DNA of 64,000 bases, taken from positions 1 through 64,000 of the forward strand of contig NZ_VSRL01000018.1 of the NCBI RefSeq assembly GCF_012184385.1, written 5' to 3'. Every line of letters begins with the position of its first letter. The stretch's first letter is position 1. A program made the translations under genes and the position numbers. Shown here one piece after another: positions 60,300 to 64,000 of this stretch. The notes beneath the pieces are model-generated. The model did not search any database and was not told the origin of the DNA. It saw only the letters and a list, made by a program, of their open reading frames with translations. Source of the DNA: Lentzea indica (GTDB lineage Bacteria > Actinomycetota > Actinomycetes > Mycobacteriales > Pseudonocardiaceae).

Positions 60300-63200
60300 G
60301 TGACCATTGCGGCTGAACCCGTTGTTCTTCGATCGATGTTCACGGCAGGTGAGGCGCCCACCCCGCGCACACTCCTGGACATCCTGCGCACGAGTGCCGA
60401 ACAGCACCCGGACGCGCTGGCCGTCGACGACGGCACCACCGCGCTCACGTATCGCGCGCTCATCTCCGAAGTACTTGAACTCAAGGAAAAGCTCGCCGCC
60501 GAAGGTGTCGGGGTCGGCGACAGGGTCGGCATTCGCGTGCCGTCCGGGACCGTCGACCTCTACGTCTCGATCCTCGCGGCCCTCGCGGCGGGCGCCGCTT
60601 ACGTGCCCGTCGACTTCGAGGACCCTGACGAGCGAGCAGAGCTCGTGTTCGGTGAAGCGGGCGTGTCCGCCGTGCTCGGCGAAGGCCGATCCCTTGTGCT
60701 GCACGGCGTTCCGCTCGGCGTTCCTGGCGAGCCCTCGCTGGACAACGACGCGTGGATCATCTTCACGTCCGGCTCCACCGGCAAGCCCAAGGGTGTTGCC
60801 GTGACACACCGTTCGGCGGCCGCGTTCGTGGACGCCGAGGCCCGGCTCTTCCTGCAGGACGAGCCGATCGGGCCGGAAGATCGGGTGCTGGCGGGGCTTT
60901 CCGTCGCGTTCGACGCCTCCTGTGAGGAGATGTGGCTCGCGTGGCGTTACGGCGCCTGCCTCGTGCCCGCGCCGCGTTCGTTGGTGCGCAGCGGGATGGA
61001 CCTCGGCCCGTGGCTGGTCGAGCAGGAGATCACCGTCGTCTCCACGGTTCCGACGCTGGCCGCGCTGTGGCCGGTCGAGGCGCTGGACGACGTGCGGCTG
61101 CTGATCTTCGGCGGTGAGGCCTGCCCGCCGGAACTGGCCGAGCGCCTCGCCATCGACGGCCGCGAGGTCTGGAACACCTACGGGCCAACGGAAGCGACTG
61201 TTGTGGCCTGTGCCGCGCGGATGACCGGCTCCGGTCCCGTGCGCATCGGTTTGCCGTTGGACGGCTGGGAACTCGTCGTCGTCGACGCGGCCGGTGAGGT
61301 CGTGCCGATGGGCTCGACGGGCGAGCTGGTGATCGGTGGCGTTGGTCTGGCGCGCTATCTGGACCTCGCGAAGGACGCCGAGAAGTACGCGCCGCTGCCC
61401 TCGATGGACTGGGACCGCGCGTACCGCAGCGGTGACATGGTCCGCGCCGAGCCGGAGGGCCTCGTGTTCCTCGGCCGCGCGGACGAGCAGATCAAGCTCG
61501 GCGGCCGGCGCATCGAGCTGGGCGAGGTCGACGCGGCGCTGGCGGCGTTGCCCGGCATCGCCGGTGCCGCTGCTGCCGTGCGCACGACGCGTGGCGGCAA
61601 CCAGATTCTCGTCGGCTACGTGGTGGTGGACGGCGACTTCGACCAAGAAGCGGCCGTCGAACAGCTGCGGACCGAGCTTCCCGCGGCACTGGTGCCGCTG
61701 ATCGCGATCGTCGACACGTTGCCCACGCGCACGTCCGGCAAGGTCGACCGCGCCGCGCTGCCGTGGCCGTTGGCGTCGATGGACACCGCGGGAGTGGTGT
61801 TCTCGGGTCTCGAGGGCTGGCTCGCGGAACAGTGGGCAGCCGTGCTCGGTTCCGGGCCTGCTTCCGAGGGCGCGAACTTCTTCGCCTCCGGTGGTAGCTC
61901 GCTGGGCGCCGCACAGCTGGTCTCGATGGTCCGCACGCGGTACCCGAGCACTTCTGTGTCGGACATCTACCAGAACCCGACGCTGTACAAGCTGGCCAGG
62001 CGCCTGGAGTCGTACGGAGAAACGGCAGAGGTGCGCGACGTCGCACCGACGCCGCGGTGGACCGGCATCGTCCAGACCCTGCTGATGATTCCGCTGCTGA
62101 CCATTGCCGGTGCGCGGTGGGTCGTCGCGCTGACGGCGCTGTCGAACGTGCTGGGCTGGACCTCCGTTTCCTGGTGGTGGGTCGCTGCAGGCTGGGCGGT
62201 GTCCATCTCCCCTCTGGGCCGGCTCGCCGTTTCCGCCGGTGGCGCACGGTTGTTGTTGCGCGGACTGAAGCCCGGTTCCTACCCGCGCGGCGGTTCCGTC
62301 CACTTGCGACTGTGGACCGCCGAGATGCTGGCGCAGATGTCGCGCGCCACCGAACTTTCCGGTTCGTGGGTCACGCACTACGCACGGGCGCTGGGCGCGA
62401 AGATCGGCCCCGGCGTCGACCTGCACTCGCTGCCGCCGGTCACCGGCATGCTGAAGGTCGGGCGCGGCGCTGCCGTCGAGCCCGAGGTCGACCTGTCCGG
62501 CTGGTGGCTGGACGGCGACCGGCTGCGCATCGGCCGCATCCGGATCGGCGCCGGCGCGACCGTTGGCGCACGCAGCACGTTGTTCCCCGGCGCGCGGATC
62601 GGCAAGAAGGCCGAGGTGGCGCCCGGTTCGGGTGTCGTCGGTTCCGTGCCGACCGGACAGCGCTGGGCAGGCGTTCCCGCGGTTCGCGAGGGCAAGGCGT
62701 CGCGCTCGTTCCCGTCACGCCGTCCTACGCGCTCTGGTTTCTGGAACTTCATGTACGGCGTTTCGTCGGGTCTGCTGGGCGCGCTGCCGTTGCTGGCGGC
62801 GGCTCCAGCCCTGCTGTACGTGCTGCGCCAGCCCGTAACGCTGACGTCGGCGCTGTGGGACGTGCCGGTCGCGTCGGCGATCTGGTTCGGCTCCTACGCG
62901 TTGCTGGTGCTGGTTTCCGTGCGACTGCTGGGGATCGGCATGCGCGAGGGCTACTACCCCGTGCACAGCCGCGTCGCGTGGCAGGCGTGGACGACCGAGC
63001 GGTTGATGAACAACGCGCGCTCGGCCCTGTTCCCGCTGTACGCCTCGCTGTTCACGCCGGTGTGGCTGCGGCTGCTCGGCATGAAGGTCGGCCGCGGCGT
63101 CGAAGCGTCCACCGTGGTCGCACTGCCTCGCATGACCCGCGTCGACGACGGTGCGTTCCTGGCCGACGACACGATGGTCGGGTCTTACGAGCTCGGCGGC

Positions 63201-64000
63201 GGCTGGCTGCGCATCGCTGCGGCCCGCGTGGGCAAGCGGGCGTTCCTGGGCAACTCGGGCATGACCGCGCCCGGCCGCAACGTGCCGAAGGGCGGCCTTG
63301 TCGGCGTGCTGTCGGCGGCTCCCAAGCGCGCCAAGGCCGGTTCCTCCTACCTGGGCATGCCGCCGATGAAGCTGCCGCGTGCGGCCGAGGTGTCGGACCA
63401 GTCGCGCACGTTCGACCCGCCCAAGCACCTGATGTGGGCGCGGGCGCTGGTGGAGCTGTGCCGGTTCGTCCCGGTGATGCTCAACGTGGCTCTGGTCGTG
63501 CTCGTGCTGTTCGCGCTGAAGGAGTTCGGGCTCTGGTGGTCCGGCGTCGTGCTTCTGGGCGCCGGCGTGGCCGCCTGCCTGGTGGCGGTGATCGCCAAGT
63601 GGGTGCTCGTGGGCCGGTTCCGCGTACGTGAGTACCCGCTGTGGTCGGCGTTCGTGTGGCGCAACGAGCTGGCGGACACGTTCGTCGAGGTGCTCGCGGT
63701 GCCGTGGCTCGTCGGGTTCTCCGGTGGCACGCCGATCATGAACCTCTGGCTGCGTTCCCTGGGCGCGTCCGTGGGCCGTGGAGTGTGGTGCGAGTCGTAC
63801 TGGCTGCCCGAGGCAGACCTGGTGAAGCTGGGCGCCGGTGCGTCGGTGAACCGCGGCTGCGTCGTGCAGACGCACCTGTTCCACGACCGCATCCTGCGCA
63901 TGGACCGGGTTTCACTGGGCGAGGGCGCTACTTTGGGCCCGCACGGCATCGTGCTGCCCGGCGCGTCCATCGGCGCTCACACCACGATCGGACCCGCCTC
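60300..64000 (+). CDS. Pls/PosA-type non-ribosomal peptide synthetase with membrane C-terminal domains, cut by the window
   Basis: The frame runs from GTG 60300 (or ATG 60339) to the window edge without a stop, at least 1233 residues. The adenylation domain has FTSGSTGKPKGVAV near 160, VAFDASCEEMWLAW with the substrate Asp near 203, YGPTEATVV near 295 and YRSGDMVR near 380. A carrier domain follows, FFASGGSSLGAAQ near 525, with the phosphopantetheine Ser. Then come membrane helices alternating with soluble domains that look like left-handed beta-helix or acyltransferase repeats (about 730-800, 920-1020, 1140 on). This is the layout of epsilon-poly-lysine synthetase and relatives, which make homopoly-amino-acids without a normal condensation domain. 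The amino acid used is not certain. Confidence 0.87.
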   Translation, partial: MTIAAEPVVLRSMFTAGEAPTPRTLLDILRTSAEQHPDALAVDDGTTALTYRALISEVLELKEKLAAEGVGVGDRVGIRVPSGTVDLYVSILAALAAGAAYVPVDFEDPDERAELVFGEAGVSAVLGEGRSLVLHGVPLGVPGEPSLDNDAWIIFTSGSTGKPKGVAVTHRSAAAFVDAEARLFLQDEPIGPEDRVLAGLSVAFDASCEEMWLAWRYGACLVPAPRSLVRSGMDLGPWLVEQEITVVSTVPTLAALWPVEALDDVRLLIFGGEACPPELAERLAIDGREVWNTYGPTEATVVACAARMTGSGPVRIGLPLDGWELVVVDAAGEVVPMGSTGELVIGGVGLARYLDLAKDAEKYAPLPSMDWDRAYRSGDMVRAEPEGLVFLGRADEQIKLGGRRIELGEVDAALAALPGIAGAAAAVRTTRGGNQILVGYVVVDGDFDQEAAVEQLRTELPAALVPLIAIVDTLPTRTSGKVDRAALPWPLASMDTAGVVFSGLEGWLAEQWAAVLGSGPASEGANFFASGGSSLGAAQLVSMVRTRYPSTSVSDIYQNPTLYKLARRLESYGETAEVRDVAPTPRWTGIVQTLLMIPLLTIAGARWVVALTALSNVLGWTSVSWWWVAAGWAVSISPLGRLAVSAGGARLLLRGLKPGSYPRGGSVHLRLWTAEMLAQMSRATELSGSWVTHYARALGAKIGPGVDLHSLPPVTGMLKVGRGAAVEPEVDLSGWWLDGDRLRIGRIRIGAGATVGARSTLFPGARIGKKAEVAPGSGVVGSVPTGQRWAGVPAVREGKASRSFPSRRPTRSGFWNFMYGVSSGLLGALPLLAAAPALLYVLRQPVTLTSALWDVPVASAIWFGSYALLVLVSVRLLGIGMREGYYPVHSRVAWQAWTTERLMNNARSALFPLYASLFTPVWLRLLGMKVGRGVEASTVVALPRMTRVDDGAFLADDTMVGSYELGGGWLRIAAARVGKRAFLGNSGMTAPGRNVPKGGLVGVLSAAPKRAKAGSSYLGMPPMKLPRAAEVSDQSRTFDPPKHLMWARALVELCRFVPVMLNVALVVLVLFALKEFGLWWSGVVLLGAGVAACLVAVIAKWVLVGRFRVREYPLWSAFVWRNELADTFVEVLAVPWLVGFSGGTPIMNLWLRSLGASVGRGVWCESYWLPEADLVKLGAGASVNRGCVVQTHLFHDRILRMDRVSLGEGATLGPHGIVLPGASIGAHTTIGPA

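Overview
The window looks like chromosomal DNA of a high-GC filamentous actinomycete, most likely Pseudonocardiales (Lentzea/Saccharothrix/Lechevalieria-like). This rests on the strong G/C bias, frequent GTG starts, an SARP-type and several other NB-ARC/TPR regulators, an XRE-DUF5753 regulator, DasR-type sites before a chitinase, and a Pls/PosA-type peptide synthetase. Genus is inference. I saw no rRNA, tRNA or CRISPR array.

Layout. 1-865: 5' part of a tnpB gene of an IS200/IS605/IS607-type element, running off the left edge. 1.1-8.4 kb: DUF305 lipoprotein, proline iminopeptidase, secreted tannase-family esterase, APC-type transporter, GGDEF/HD-GYP membrane protein. 8.5-13.6 kb: two-subunit molybdenum hydroxylase divergent from an SARP/NB-ARC/TPR regulator. 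13.6-16.5 kb: secreted cell-wall group (M23 peptidase, NlpC/P60 hydrolase, two small Cys-rich secreted proteins) beside an NB-ARC/TPR protein. 18.3-25.1 kb: membrane-anchored repeat protein, DUF2306 membrane protein, exported cyclophilin, large CHAT-protease/ATPase.

25.3-31.4 kb is a tightly coupled operon: GNAT acyltransferase, LuxE-like acyl-protein synthetase, LuxC-like acyl reductase fused to an adenylating domain, and a stand-alone adenylating enzyme. It resembles a fatty-acid-reductase (acyl to aldehyde) pathway. It is followed by cobF. Convergent to cobF is a two-gene unit: an exported 61-residue peptide made of four PxGNDxLxx repeats, sharing one base with a 2-oxoglutarate/Fe(II) oxygenase gene. 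I consider this pair the best candidate for an undescribed system.

33.3-42.2 kb: TetR/SDR pair with four operator-like palindromes, a HTH regulator, a secreted tripeptidyl-aminopeptidase-like hydrolase, ABM protein, PP2C phosphatase divergent from an orphan N6-adenine methylase across a perfect palindrome, Ser/Thr kinase, AlkA glycosylase. 42.3-48.5 kb: NarL response regulator, zinc-cluster/NB-ARC/LuxR regulator, XRE regulator, GH18 chitinase with two DasR-like sites. 48.6-53.3 kb: three tandem paralogous serine hydrolases and an M14 carboxypeptidase. 53.5-60.2 kb: small ORF plus alpha/beta hydrolase, RecD2 helicase, OmpR/histidine kinase pair, polytopic membrane protein. 60.3 kb to the right edge: Pls/PosA-type NRPS, cut by the window.

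Six apparent frameshifts in four genes (about 31, 19,113, 19,353, 29,700, 34,920 and 35,120) are all loss of a single base, and each is repaired by adding one G or C to a short G/C run. I treat these genes as probably intact and the shifts as likely consensus errors.
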